The notes under the pieces: model-generated
Database searches by the model: none
The model's input: the letters and a program-made list of their open reading frames with translations, nothing else
Told to the model about the DNA's origin: nothing
Source: Frigidibacter sp037095735
Lineage (GTDB): Bacteria > Pseudomonadota > Alphaproteobacteria > Rhodobacterales > Rhodobacteraceae
Reading direction: 5' to 3'
Assembly: GCF_037095735.1 (NCBI RefSeq)
Contig: NZ_JBAWKD010000016.1
Location: 11,618 to 75,617 of the forward strand
DNA: 64,000 bases
Translations under genes and position numbers: made by a program
In this document: positions 8,562 to 16,330 of the stretch, piece by piece
Position numbering within the stretch: the stretch's first letter is position 1
Layout of the letters: each line of letters begins with the position of its first letter

Positions 8562-9632
8562 TCAGTTCGGTTTCTCGGCGAAGACGGCGCAATGCTCGGG
8601 CGGGATGCGGACGAGGATGCGCGGGGCGTCGATCTCGAAGGTCGTCTGGATGCGGAATTCCATTGCGCCGGCGGTCACGACATATTGCCAGACCGAGCCC
8701 AGATAGACCTTCTGCTGCACATCCACCGCCAGCGTGTTCGGGCCTTCCGCGGTCACGACCTCGATCCGTTCCGGTCGGACCGCCACCGTCAGCGTGCCGT
8801 CCGTCGCCGCGCGGCCGGGGGCGGTCTGCAGGCGGGTGCCGTCGATCAGCTCGACTGTGGCATGGTCGGTGCCGTTCTCGATCATCCGGCCGGGCAAGAA
8901 GTTCGACGAGCCGATGAAGTCGGCGACGAAGCTGTCGGCGGGGCGTTCGTAGATGTCGCGCGGGCTGCCCAGCTGGCGCATGCGGCCCATGCTCATCACC
9001 GCGATCCGGTCCGAAACGGCCAGCGCCTCGGCCTGGTCGTGGGTGACGTAGATCGTGGTCACCTTCAGCCGTTCCTGCAGTTCGCGCAGCCAGACGCGGG
9101 CGCGTTCGCGCAGCTTGGCGTCAAGGTTCGACAGAGGCTCGTCGAGCAGCAGAAGCGGCGGGCGATAGACCAGCGCGCGGGCCAGCGCCACGCGCTGCTG
9201 CTGGCCGCCCGACAGCTCGAACGGATAGCGGTCGGCATAGGGCAGCATCTCGACCAACCCCAGCGCCTCCTTGATCCGCTCGTCCCGCTCGGCACGGCCG
9301 ATCTTGCGCAGGTGCAGCGGGAAGGCGAGGTTCTCGGCCACGGTCTTGTGCGGCCAGAGCGCGTAGGATTGGAAGACCAGACCGATGTTGCGCCGCTCGG
9401 GCGGCACGGTGTTGCGGGCGTTGCCGTCGAACAGCACCTTGTCGCCGACCCGAATGATGCCCGAGGTCGCGTGGTTCAGCCCCGCCACCGCGAAGAGCGA
9501 GGTCGACTTGCCGCAGCCCGAGGGGCCGAGCAGCGTCAGGAACTCGCCCGAGGCGACGTGGATGTTCAGGTTCTCGACGGCCGTGACGCCGCCGTACTTG
9601 ATGGTCAGGTTCTCGAGGACGAGGTCAGCCAT
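8562..9632 (-). CDS. ABC transporter ATP-binding protein (polyamine/iron-type, MalK-like)
   Basis: 356 residues from the ATG at 9632. Walker A GPSGCGKST, Q-loop, signature LSGGQQQR, Walker B LLLDEP and switch THDQAEAL are all intact; the C-terminal ~110 residues form a TOBE domain. It energises the fused permease encoded upstream; the two genes overlap by 8 bp. A longer reading upstream of 9632 exists only in the permease gene's alternative frame and is not part of the protein. Confidence 0.95.
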   Translation of the reverse strand: MADLVLENLTIKYGGVTAVENLNIHVASGEFLTLLGPSGCGKSTSLFAVAGLNHATSGIIRVGDKVLFDGNARNTVPPERRNIGLVFQSYALWPHKTVAENLAFPLHLRKIGRAERDERIKEALGLVEMLPYADRYPFELSGGQQQRVALARALVYRPPLLLLDEPLSNLDAKLRERARVWLRELQERLKVTTIYVTHDQAEALAVSDRIAVMSMGRMRQLGSPRDIYERPADSFVADFIGSSNFLPGRMIENGTDHATVELIDGTRLQTAPGRAATDGTLTVAVRPERIEVVTAEGPNTLAVDVQQKVYLGSVWQYVVTAGAMEFRIQTTFEIDAPRILVRIPPEHCAVFAEKPN

Positions 9633-11343
9633 AGATCTTGGCTCCCAGAAGGCGGCGCGCCAGCAGGACGAAGGCGGCGGTGATGAGGACTTGGATGGTG
9701 GCCAGCGCCGAGACCGGGCCGTTGTCGCCCTGCGCCACGAGCTGCAGCATGGTGGTGCCGATGATCTCGGACCCCGGCTGGTAGAGGAACGCCGCGGTGA
9801 CGTATTCCTTGAAGAAGTGGATGAAGAGCAGCGCATAGCAGCTGAACAGCGCGGGCTTCAGGATCGGCAGGATGATCCGGGTCACGGTCGTCCACCAGTC
9901 GGCGCCCGAGATGCGCGCGCCGCGGTCCAGTTCCTCGCCGATCTGCGCGAGCGCCGGGGCGATGGCGCCGAAACCGACGGGGATGTAGCGGACCATGAAG
10001 GCAAGGATCAGCACCGCGATCGTGCCGCGGATCAGCTCGGCCCCGGGCAGGGTGATCACCGCGTAGAAGAAGCCGAGGCCCGCGATGATCCCCGGCAGCG
10101 ACCGCGGGAACAGCGCCACGTATTCCAGCGGCCGCCGATAGCGGAAGTCGGACCGCCGCGCGATCAGCGCGATCACCGCGATGAAGAAGGTTCCCAGCGC
10201 CGCGCCCACGCCCGAGACCACGACAGAGTTCACGATCGAGCGGACATAGGTCGACGAGCCGAAGATCAGTTCGAAATTGCCCGGGGTGAGCACTTTCCAG
10301 AACGGGATCAGCGGCGTGAGGAAGGTCACGGCCGAGCGGATGAAGATCCCGCCGAAGACCGCGATGATGGTCAGCGCGATGAAGGCGAAGACGCCAGCGA
10401 AGGCGACCCAGCGCCAGGCACCGAGGTCCAGCGTCGAGGGCCGCGAGGCCTTGCCGCGCACTGTCACGAACCGGCCGGCGCCCTGCATCAGGTAGCCCTG
10501 CAGCCAGACGAGGAAGGCCACGATCACCAGCAGGATGATCGCCGCGGCGCCGACGATGCCGTATTCGGGCCGCACGGCGGCGTTGATGCCCTTGTCATAG
10601 AGGAAGGTGGTGACCGTCTGGATGCCCGAGGGGCCGCCGAACAGCAGCGGGATCGCCAGCATCTCGATGCCGACGACGAAGTTCAGCACCGCCGAATAGA
10701 TCACCGCCGGGCGGATCATCGGGATGGTGACGGACCAGAGCGCGCGGAACGGGCCCGCGCCGGCGGATCGCGCGGCGTCTTCCAGCTGCGGGTCGGCCTT
10801 GGTCACGGCCGCGAGGCACATCAGGTAGGTCAGCGGCGCCTGGCTCAGTCCCGCGACCACGCCCATGCCGGTCACCGAATAGAGGTTCCAGGGCGCGGCC
10901 CCCAGATAGGTCTTCGCCGCCAGCGTCATGAAGCCCGAGGGGCCGTACATGGTGAACCAGCCGAAGGCCATCACCAGGTTCGACACGAAGAGCGGCCAGA
11001 TGAAGATCTCGCCCATCCACTTGCGGCCGGGCAGGTTGGTGCGGCCGACGAGCACGGCCATGACCGCGCCGAAGACCTGCGCGATGACCATCGTCAGGCC
11101 ACCGAAATACAGCGTGTTGAAGAAGACGCGGGCCATGCCCGGCTCGCTGAAGAGCCGCGCGAAGTTGCCCAGCGTCGGGGCCGCGCTGTCGTCGTACAGC
11201 GGCTTGTCGAGAAAGGCCTGCAGAATGATCGGCACGATCGGTCCGGCGACGAGCACCGTGGTCAGGGCCGCGACACCCCAGTAGATCAGGCGCGAGCGGT
11301 CGATCGGCCGGCGGAGCCCGCCGGTATCGCTGATGTCCGTCAT
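9625..11343 (-). CDS. ABC transporter permease, two-domain fused type (FbpB/ThiP-like)
   Basis: 572 residues from the ATG at 11343 (an ATG at 11355 or GTG at 11379 would add 4 or 12 residues; none has a good ribosome site). About twelve hydrophobic segments in two halves, each with an EAA-type loop (around LEDAARSAGAGPFRALW in half one and LDRGARISGADWW in half two), show an internal duplication that replaces the two separate permeases of other systems. This architecture is common for ferric-ion and 2-aminoethylphosphonate importers. The operon contains CoA-ester enzymes rather than iron genes, so an organic substrate is likelier. Confidence 0.9.
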   Translation of the reverse strand: MTDISDTGGLRRPIDRSRLIYWGVAALTTVLVAGPIVPIILQAFLDKPLYDDSAAPTLGNFARLFSEPGMARVFFNTLYFGGLTMVIAQVFGAVMAVLVGRTNLPGRKWMGEIFIWPLFVSNLVMAFGWFTMYGPSGFMTLAAKTYLGAAPWNLYSVTGMGVVAGLSQAPLTYLMCLAAVTKADPQLEDAARSAGAGPFRALWSVTIPMIRPAVIYSAVLNFVVGIEMLAIPLLFGGPSGIQTVTTFLYDKGINAAVRPEYGIVGAAAIILLVIVAFLVWLQGYLMQGAGRFVTVRGKASRPSTLDLGAWRWVAFAGVFAFIALTIIAVFGGIFIRSAVTFLTPLIPFWKVLTPGNFELIFGSSTYVRSIVNSVVVSGVGAALGTFFIAVIALIARRSDFRYRRPLEYVALFPRSLPGIIAGLGFFYAVITLPGAELIRGTIAVLILAFMVRYIPVGFGAIAPALAQIGEELDRGARISGADWWTTVTRIILPILKPALFSCYALLFIHFFKEYVTAAFLYQPGSEIIGTTMLQLVAQGDNGPVSALATIQVLITAAFVLLARRLLGAKIYG

Positions 11344-11363
11344 CGGATTGTCCATGTGAGGGG

Positions 11364-11393
11364 CCGGGGGAGGGCGCACAAGCCCGCCCCCGG
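11364..11393 (-). terminator. Intercistronic hairpin after the binding-protein gene
   Basis: CCGGGGGAGGGC at 11364-11375 pairs with GCCCGCCCCCGG at 11382-11393 except for one mismatch, with a 6-nt loop. It lies between the binding-protein stop (11402) and the permease start (11343). Such hairpins usually stabilise the binding-protein message or attenuate read-through. Confidence 0.55.
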
Positions 11394-11401
11394 GATTGGC
11401 G

Positions 11402-12499
11402 TCACTTGCCGGCGAGCGCGGCGTTCCACTTCTCGACGAAGGGCGCGGCCTCGGTGATCAGGCGCTCGTCGAAACCGGCGACGATCATGTTGTCCTCGCC
11501 GATCTGCTCGGCGATCTTCTGGTAGGTGTAGCGCACGTCGCCCTCGGCCACGTCGTCGCGGTAGGGGACGAGCCCGCCCTTGCCGACCAGCGTCTGGCCG
11601 TCATGGCTCAGCGCGTAGTCGACGAAGAGCTTGGCCGAGTTCATGTTCGCGGCGCCCTTCGGGATGCCCATGCCGCGCAGCATCATGATCGTGCCGTCAT
11701 CGGGGAAGGCCACGCCCAGGATCTCGCCGCCCGGCTGTTCGAGCCGCGGGAAGATGGTGATGCCGGACACCGCGATGCCCATGACATATTCGCCGGTGGC
11801 GATCTTCTCGTTCATCGGGCCGCCCGAGGTCTCGCCACGGATCATCGGGCCGATCTTGCGCAGTTCGTCCCAGCCGGCCTCGCCCTTCTTGTCCATGTAG
11901 TTCCACCAGGCGGCCAGGCCGAACGAGTTGCGCGCCGCGTCATAGGTGGTGATGCGCCCGTCGAAGGTGCCCTTGTCGGCCGCGGCAGCCTCGGCCAGCG
12001 AGGCAAGGCCCGTCGGGCGCTGGTCGTCCGACAGCAGCGCCGCGTTGTAGCTGATCACCAGCGGGTCCGAGGACATCACCGAAACGCCCGGGTAGGGTTT
12101 GGCGAAATCGGGCAGCTTGGCGTATTCGGGGCTTTCGTAGGGCTCCATCAGCCCGTCCTTGCCGTAGCTCGCCCAGCGGTCGTTCGCGCCCGACACGAGG
12201 ATGTCGGCGGTGCGCGTCGACGAGCCCTTTTCGGCTTCCCAGCGCGAATGCACGGTGCCCGAGCCAAGGTCGATCGTCTCGACCGAGATCCAGGGATACT
12301 TGGCCTTGAACCCTTCGAGCAGCGGCGCCCAGTTGTTGTCGGCCATGTTCGAATAGATCATCAGCCCGCCCTCGTTGTGCGAGGCCTCGATGATCTTGGA
12401 ATAGTCGGCCGGGTAATAGTCCGGCACGGTCACGTCCTGCGCGAAGGCAAGCGCGGGCAGGCCCGCGGCCAGCGCCACGGACATCAGTGTCAGTTTCAT
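11402..12499 (-). CDS. ABC transporter periplasmic binding protein (iron/putrescine-like family)
   Basis: 365 residues with a Sec signal peptide (cleavage expected after ALAFA, about residue 20). The mature protein has the two-lobed type-II binding fold of the Fe(III)/spermidine class, with GGLMIYSNMADNNW, DILVSGANDRW and SYNAALL blocks. It is upstream of the fused permease and ATPase genes and downstream of the IclR gene. I could not identify the paired tyrosines expected for a ferric-ion ligand set, so an organic acid or phosphonate ligand is at least as likely. A hairpin follows the gene. Confidence 0.9.
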   Translation of the reverse strand: MKLTLMSVALAAGLPALAFAQDVTVPDYYPADYSKIIEASHNEGGLMIYSNMADNNWAPLLEGFKAKYPWISVETIDLGSGTVHSRWEAEKGSSTRTADILVSGANDRWASYGKDGLMEPYESPEYAKLPDFAKPYPGVSVMSSDPLVISYNAALLSDDQRPTGLASLAEAAAADKGTFDGRITTYDAARNSFGLAAWWNYMDKKGEAGWDELRKIGPMIRGETSGGPMNEKIATGEYVMGIAVSGITIFPRLEQPGGEILGVAFPDDGTIMMLRGMGIPKGAANMNSAKLFVDYALSHDGQTLVGKGGLVPYRDDVAEGDVRYTYQKIAEQIGEDNMIVAGFDERLITEAAPFVEKWNAALAGK

Positions 12500-12521
12500 T
12501 TCCGTTTCCTCCCTGGTGTCG

Positions 12522-13256
12522 TCAGACGGCGCGCCGGGCGATCTCCTCCGTCACGGCGCGCGCGGTTCTCAGCACCACGTCGCAGACATGGGCCGAATGG
12601 GTGGCCATCCGTTCCTGCGGCCCGGCGATGTTGATCGCGCCCAGCGGCAGGCCTTTCGGGCCGATGATCGGCGCGGCGGCGCCCGAGGCACCCTCCACCA
12701 CGCCGTTGAGATTGAGGTAGAACCCGTCGGCGCGGGCCTTTGCGATCATGGCGTCCAGCTGTTGGGCCCCCGCCGCGTCCAGGCCCGCCGCCGCGACATA
12801 GGCCGCGATCTCGCTCGCCGGGCGATGGGCGAGGATCACCACGCCCGAGGCCACCTTGTGGGCGGCACGGGTCTTGGTCATGTCGCGGTCATAGCGGATC
12901 TCGCGCTGCGGCAGGACCTTGTTCAGGTATCGCACCTCGATCCCGTCCATCACCGCGACGAAGCCGCTTTCCTGGCTTTCCTCGACGCCGCGCGTCAGAT
13001 GCGGGCCGGCCAGAGCCAGAAGCGCCCCGTGATTGTCGCCGCGCCCGTTCAGGTCGCCCGGCAAACGCACCAGCGCATAGGCCCCGGACTCGAGCCGCGA
13101 CAGGTAGCCGCGTTCGGTCAGCGACCGCAGCATCTGCAGCGCGCTCGACTTCGGCATGTCGAGGGCCGTGGCAACCTGCGCAAGCGTCGCGGTCCCGGGA
13201 ACGGTCGCGAACCACTCGATGAGGTCCAGAACTCTTTCTACGCCGCGCCCGCTCAT
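12522..13256 (-). CDS. IclR-family transcriptional regulator
   Basis: 244 residues from the ATG at 13256. N-terminal winged helix (residues about 5-60; ATLAQVATALDMPKSSALQMLR) and a C-terminal GAF-like effector domain (about 70-240, with LPQREIRYD and GLPLGAINIAGP) are typical. A longer frame to 13319 would start inside the palindrome region and is less likely. It is 22 bp upstream of the binding-protein gene on the same strand and probably controls the whole minus-strand operon down to 4819. Effectors of IclR proteins are often small organic acids of the pathway controlled. Confidence 0.92.
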   Translation of the reverse strand: MSGRGVERVLDLIEWFATVPGTATLAQVATALDMPKSSALQMLRSLTERGYLSRLESGAYALVRLPGDLNGRGDNHGALLALAGPHLTRGVEESQESGFVAVMDGIEVRYLNKVLPQREIRYDRDMTKTRAAHKVASGVVILAHRPASEIAAYVAAAGLDAAGAQQLDAMIAKARADGFYLNLNGVVEGASGAAAPIIGPKGLPLGAINIAGPQERMATHSAHVCDVVLRTARAVTEEIARRAV

Positions 13257-13269
13257 GATGTCCTTGACG

Positions 13270-13283
13270 TTCACTATAGTGAA
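13270..13283. promoter_or_regulatory. Perfect 14-bp palindrome, candidate IclR operator
   Basis: TTCACTATAGTGAA is a perfect palindrome 13 bp before the IclR start, inside a locally AT-rich patch that probably holds the promoter. Position and symmetry suit a dimeric regulator acting on its own operon. No second copy was seen elsewhere in the window. Confidence 0.6.
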
Positions 13284-13625
13284 TGCATATAAGATACTGA
13301 ACGAATCGAGCGGCGTCAACCCGGCGGGCGAAGCCTGCCGTTGCGGGCGTGGGCGCCGCTGGTCCGTCGCGATTCAAGACCGAAGCCCGCGCCAGTTGCC
13401 TTGTCCCTGAAGGCAGACATGCGGCGACACCGTCCCCATGACGGCGGCTCAACGCGAAGAATAGTCGGGGGCACAGCCGCTTTCGAACGCAGTCCCGTCA
13501 GTCCGGGCCGATCGACGCACCGCTGCTGGGCGCGTCGATTCCGCGTTTGCCACGACCGGTGGCTGGACGATGACGCTCCAGTGACTGTCGGTGCCGCTAA
13601 AGGATGGCAGGCTGCGCGCTGAACC
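13284..13625. other. Intergenic stretch without a recognisable gene
   Basis: After a short AT-rich promoter-like segment (13284-13310) I see no ORF with family character and no repeat. The only frames are short, arginine-rich and lack ribosome sites. The gap separates the IclR-controlled operon from the end of the glycerol operon. Confidence 0.5.
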
Positions 13626-14771
13626 CTACCCGGCGGCGGCCATCACCGCGACAAGGTCAGGCACGCCCATCGGAACGGGGTTTCCCCGCATCGACGAGGA
13701 CCCGAGCGCGGAGGCCGCGATCTCGGGCCTGCGGTCCGGGTCAAGGCCAAGGGCGGTCAGCCGGGGCAGCCCGGCCTTCGCAGCCCAGTCGGCGAGGGCC
13801 CCGGGGGCGGTTTCGGGGTCGCACCCAAGACCCGCGCCGATGATCTCGCAGACCTTGTCCAGCCGATTTGCCGCCTGCGATCCCCGCGGCGCCGACGCGC
13901 GGTTTGCAGACAGAACCGGGCCCAGCAGCACGCCGCAGATCGCGCCATGCGCGGCGCCGGTCACGCCGCCGATCGGGCCGGCCAGACCGTGCACCGCGCC
14001 AAGCCCGGCATTGGCCAGCGCGATCCCGCCCGAAAGGCTGACCCAGGCCATCGCATCGCGCGCCGCCGGGTCCTCGCCCTGCATCAGCCGGGTCAGTGCC
14101 GCCAGCCCCTGCGCGATCGCGGGCAGGGTCAGCGCATCGGTAAAGGGCGTCGCGCGGGACGAGACATAGGGCTCGATCACCTGTGCCAGCGCGTCGAGGC
14201 CCGAGGCCAGCGTCACCCCGCGCGGGCAGCCGTCGGTCAGGCCCGGATCGACGATCGCCACCCGCGCCAGCATCCGGTCGTCCCGCAGGCTGACCTTGCG
14301 CCCATGCGCGGGCAGGCCGATCACCGCGTTCTTCGTGGCCTCGGCCCCGGTGCCGGCTGTCGTCGGCAGCGCGAGGAAGGGCAGGGGAGCCGCCGCCAAG
14401 GGCAGGCCGCGGCCGACGACCTCGAGATGGTCCATCGCGCCCCCCGGCGCCGGCACCAGCGCCGCCACCGCCTTGCCAAGGTCGAGCGCCGCGCCGCCGC
14501 CGATCGCCAGCACCCAGTCGGGGGCGAAGTCGCGAGCGGTGGTCACGGCGGCCTCGAGCATCGCGAGGTCGGGCTCGCCCGCGGCCGGAAGCGCCAGCAC
14601 CGTGCAACCCGCCCCGCGCAGATCGGCCAGAAGCCAACCGGCCCGCGCCGGATCGGCACCATGCACGACAAGGCCGCGCGGCCCGAAGCCCGCGGCAAGC
14701 CCCGCGGCCTTCGCCGCCTCGCCGCGCCCGAAGAGGATCCGCGGCGGCAGGGAGAGGCCGAAGGGAGTCAT
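13626..14771 (-). CDS. Iron-containing-type alcohol dehydrogenase
   Basis: 381 residues from the ATG at 14771, which overlaps the glycerol-kinase stop by 4 bp. GGGAALDLGKAVA (residues about 91-103) and PTTAGTGAEATKNAV (136-150) are the NAD-binding and family signatures. The metal site reads D193, Q197, H261, H275: the first histidine of the usual Asp-His-His-His set is glutamine. This makes the metal, or activity, uncertain. Position at the end of the glycerol operon suggests it oxidises glycerol or a related polyol/aldehyde, but this gene is not part of the glycerol ABC operon as I remember it from rhizobia. Confidence 0.88.
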   Translation of the reverse strand: MTPFGLSLPPRILFGRGEAAKAAGLAAGFGPRGLVVHGADPARAGWLLADLRGAGCTVLALPAAGEPDLAMLEAAVTTARDFAPDWVLAIGGGAALDLGKAVAALVPAPGGAMDHLEVVGRGLPLAAAPLPFLALPTTAGTGAEATKNAVIGLPAHGRKVSLRDDRMLARVAIVDPGLTDGCPRGVTLASGLDALAQVIEPYVSSRATPFTDALTLPAIAQGLAALTRLMQGEDPAARDAMAWVSLSGGIALANAGLGAVHGLAGPIGGVTGAAHGAICGVLLGPVLSANRASAPRGSQAANRLDKVCEIIGAGLGCDPETAPGALADWAAKAGLPRLTALGLDPDRRPEIAASALGSSSMRGNPVPMGVPDLVAVMAAAG

Positions 14772-16264
14772 ACCGACAGGGTCGCCTGCACAGCGCGTTG
14801 CCAGCGCGCGTATTTCTCGGCCCGCTCCGCCTCGGGCATCGCCGGCTCGAACCGCCGGTCGAGTGCCCATCCGGCGGCGAAGCCCTCGGGGCCCGGGTAG
14901 AGCCCGGCCTTCATCCCGGCAAGCCATGCCGCGCCGAGCGCCGTCGTCTCGGACACGCGCGGGCGGTCGACCGGGGCGCCGATGATGTCCGACAGGAACT
15001 GCATCGTCCAGTCCGAGACGCTCATCCCGCCATCCACCCGCAGCACCGCCGCCTCGGCGCTGCCCGCGACGGCGGCCCAGTCGGCCTGCATCGCCTGCAA
15101 CAGGTCGCGCGTCTGGTAGCCGACGCTTTCCAGCGCCGCGCGCGCGAATTCCGCCGGGCCCGAGTTGCGCGCCAGCCCGTAGACCGCGCCGCGGCAGTCC
15201 GGGTTCCAGTAGGGCGCGCCAAGCCCGGTAAACGCGGGCACCAGCACCACGTTCTGCGCAGGGTCCGCGGCCTCGGCCAGCCGCTGCGTCTCGGGCGCGG
15301 CGCGGATCACCTTCAGCCCGTCGCGCAGCCATTGCACCACCGCGCCCGCGATGAAGATCGAGCCTTCCAGCGCATAGGTCACCTTCCCGTCGAGCCGGTA
15401 GGCGATGGTGCCCAGCAGCCGGTTGCGGCTGGTGACAAGCTGATGGCCGGTGTTCAACAGCGCAAAGCAGCCGGTGCCATAGGTCGACTTGACCATGCCG
15501 GGCCGGAAGCAGGCCTGCCCCAGCGTCGCCGCCTGCTGGTCGCCCGCGACGCCGAGGATCGGGATCGGGCGGCCGAAAAGGTCGGGGCGGGTCAGGCCGA
15601 AAAGGTCGGCGCAGTCGCGCACTTCGGGCAGCATCGCCATCGGCACGCCCATCAGCGCGCAGATCTCGGCGTCCCAACGCCCCTCGCGGATGTTGTAGAG
15701 CATGGTGCGCGCGGCATTGGTCGCGTCGGTCACATGCGCGCGGCCGTCGGTCAGCCGCCAGATCAGGTAGCTGTCGACGGTGCCGAGGGCCAGCTTGCCG
15801 GCCTCGGCCCGCGCCCGTGCGCCTTCGACGCTGTCGAGGATCCATTTGACCTTCGTGGCCGAGAAATAGGGGTCGAGCAGCAGGCCCGTGCGCTCGGTCA
15901 CCATCGGCTCGTGGCCATCGGCGCGCAGTGCGGCGCAGGTGGCGGCGGTGCGGCGGTCCTGCCAGACGATGGCGTTGTGGATCGGGCGGCCGGTCTCGCG
16001 GTCCCAGACCACGACCGTCTCGCGCTGGTTGGTGATGCCGATCCCGGCGATGTCGGCGGGCGCGCAGCCGGCCTTCTCGATCGCGGCGCGGGTCGTGGCC
16101 GCGGTGGTGGCCCAGAGGTCGTCGGGGTCATGCTCGACCCAGCCCGAGGCCGGATAGTGCTGGGGAAACTCCTCCTGCGCCTGCGCCACGACCCTCATCG
16201 TCTCGTCGAAGAGGATCGCGCGGGTCGAGGTCGTTCCCTGGTCGATGGCAAGGATGTGGCGCAT
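14768..16264 (-). CDS. glpK: Glycerol kinase
   Basis: 498 residues, the usual length. The N-terminal FGGY phosphate loop is AIDQGTTSTRAILFD; TNQRETVVVWDRETG, and the C-terminal RVDGGMSVSDWTMQFL and GLGAPYWNPDCRG blocks are diagnostic of GlpK. It phosphorylates glycerol to sn-glycerol-3-phosphate in the cytosol, trapping the imported substrate. It follows the binding-protein gene glpV after a strong hairpin and feeds GlpD, encoded at the start of the same operon. Confidence 0.96.
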   Translation of the reverse strand: MRHILAIDQGTTSTRAILFDETMRVVAQAQEEFPQHYPASGWVEHDPDDLWATTAATTRAAIEKAGCAPADIAGIGITNQRETVVVWDRETGRPIHNAIVWQDRRTAATCAALRADGHEPMVTERTGLLLDPYFSATKVKWILDSVEGARARAEAGKLALGTVDSYLIWRLTDGRAHVTDATNAARTMLYNIREGRWDAEICALMGVPMAMLPEVRDCADLFGLTRPDLFGRPIPILGVAGDQQAATLGQACFRPGMVKSTYGTGCFALLNTGHQLVTSRNRLLGTIAYRLDGKVTYALEGSIFIAGAVVQWLRDGLKVIRAAPETQRLAEAADPAQNVVLVPAFTGLGAPYWNPDCRGAVYGLARNSGPAEFARAALESVGYQTRDLLQAMQADWAAVAGSAEAAVLRVDGGMSVSDWTMQFLSDIIGAPVDRPRVSETTALGAAWLAGMKAGLYPGPEGFAAGWALDRRFEPAMPEAERAEKYARWQRAVQATLSV

Positions 16265-16284
16265 GGATCTGTCCGAAAGGGCGG

Positions 16285-16314
16285 TCCGGGGGCGGCTGTC
16301 ACACCGCCCCCGGA
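16285..16314 (-). terminator. Perfect hairpin between glpV and glpK
   Basis: TCCGGGGGCGG at 16285-16295 and CCGCCCCCGGA at 16304-16314 make a perfect 11-bp stem with an 8-nt loop in the 66-bp gap. No T-run follows. It likely sets a higher level of binding-protein mRNA than of kinase mRNA. Confidence 0.6.
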
Positions 16315-16330
16315 AGTCTTCAGCGAAGGG

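Noticed and set aside
8562..11393. Iron uptake system
   Set aside because: The permease and binding-protein families include ferric transporters, but there is no iron-related gene or Fur-like box, I could not identify the paired tyrosines of a ferric binder, and the operon encodes CoA-ester enzymes.
13626..15845. 739-codon frame that would make a glycerol kinase/alcohol dehydrogenase fusion
   Set aside because: The N-terminal half is glpK read in the wrong frame; the real dehydrogenase starts at the ATG at 14771 overlapping the glpK stop.
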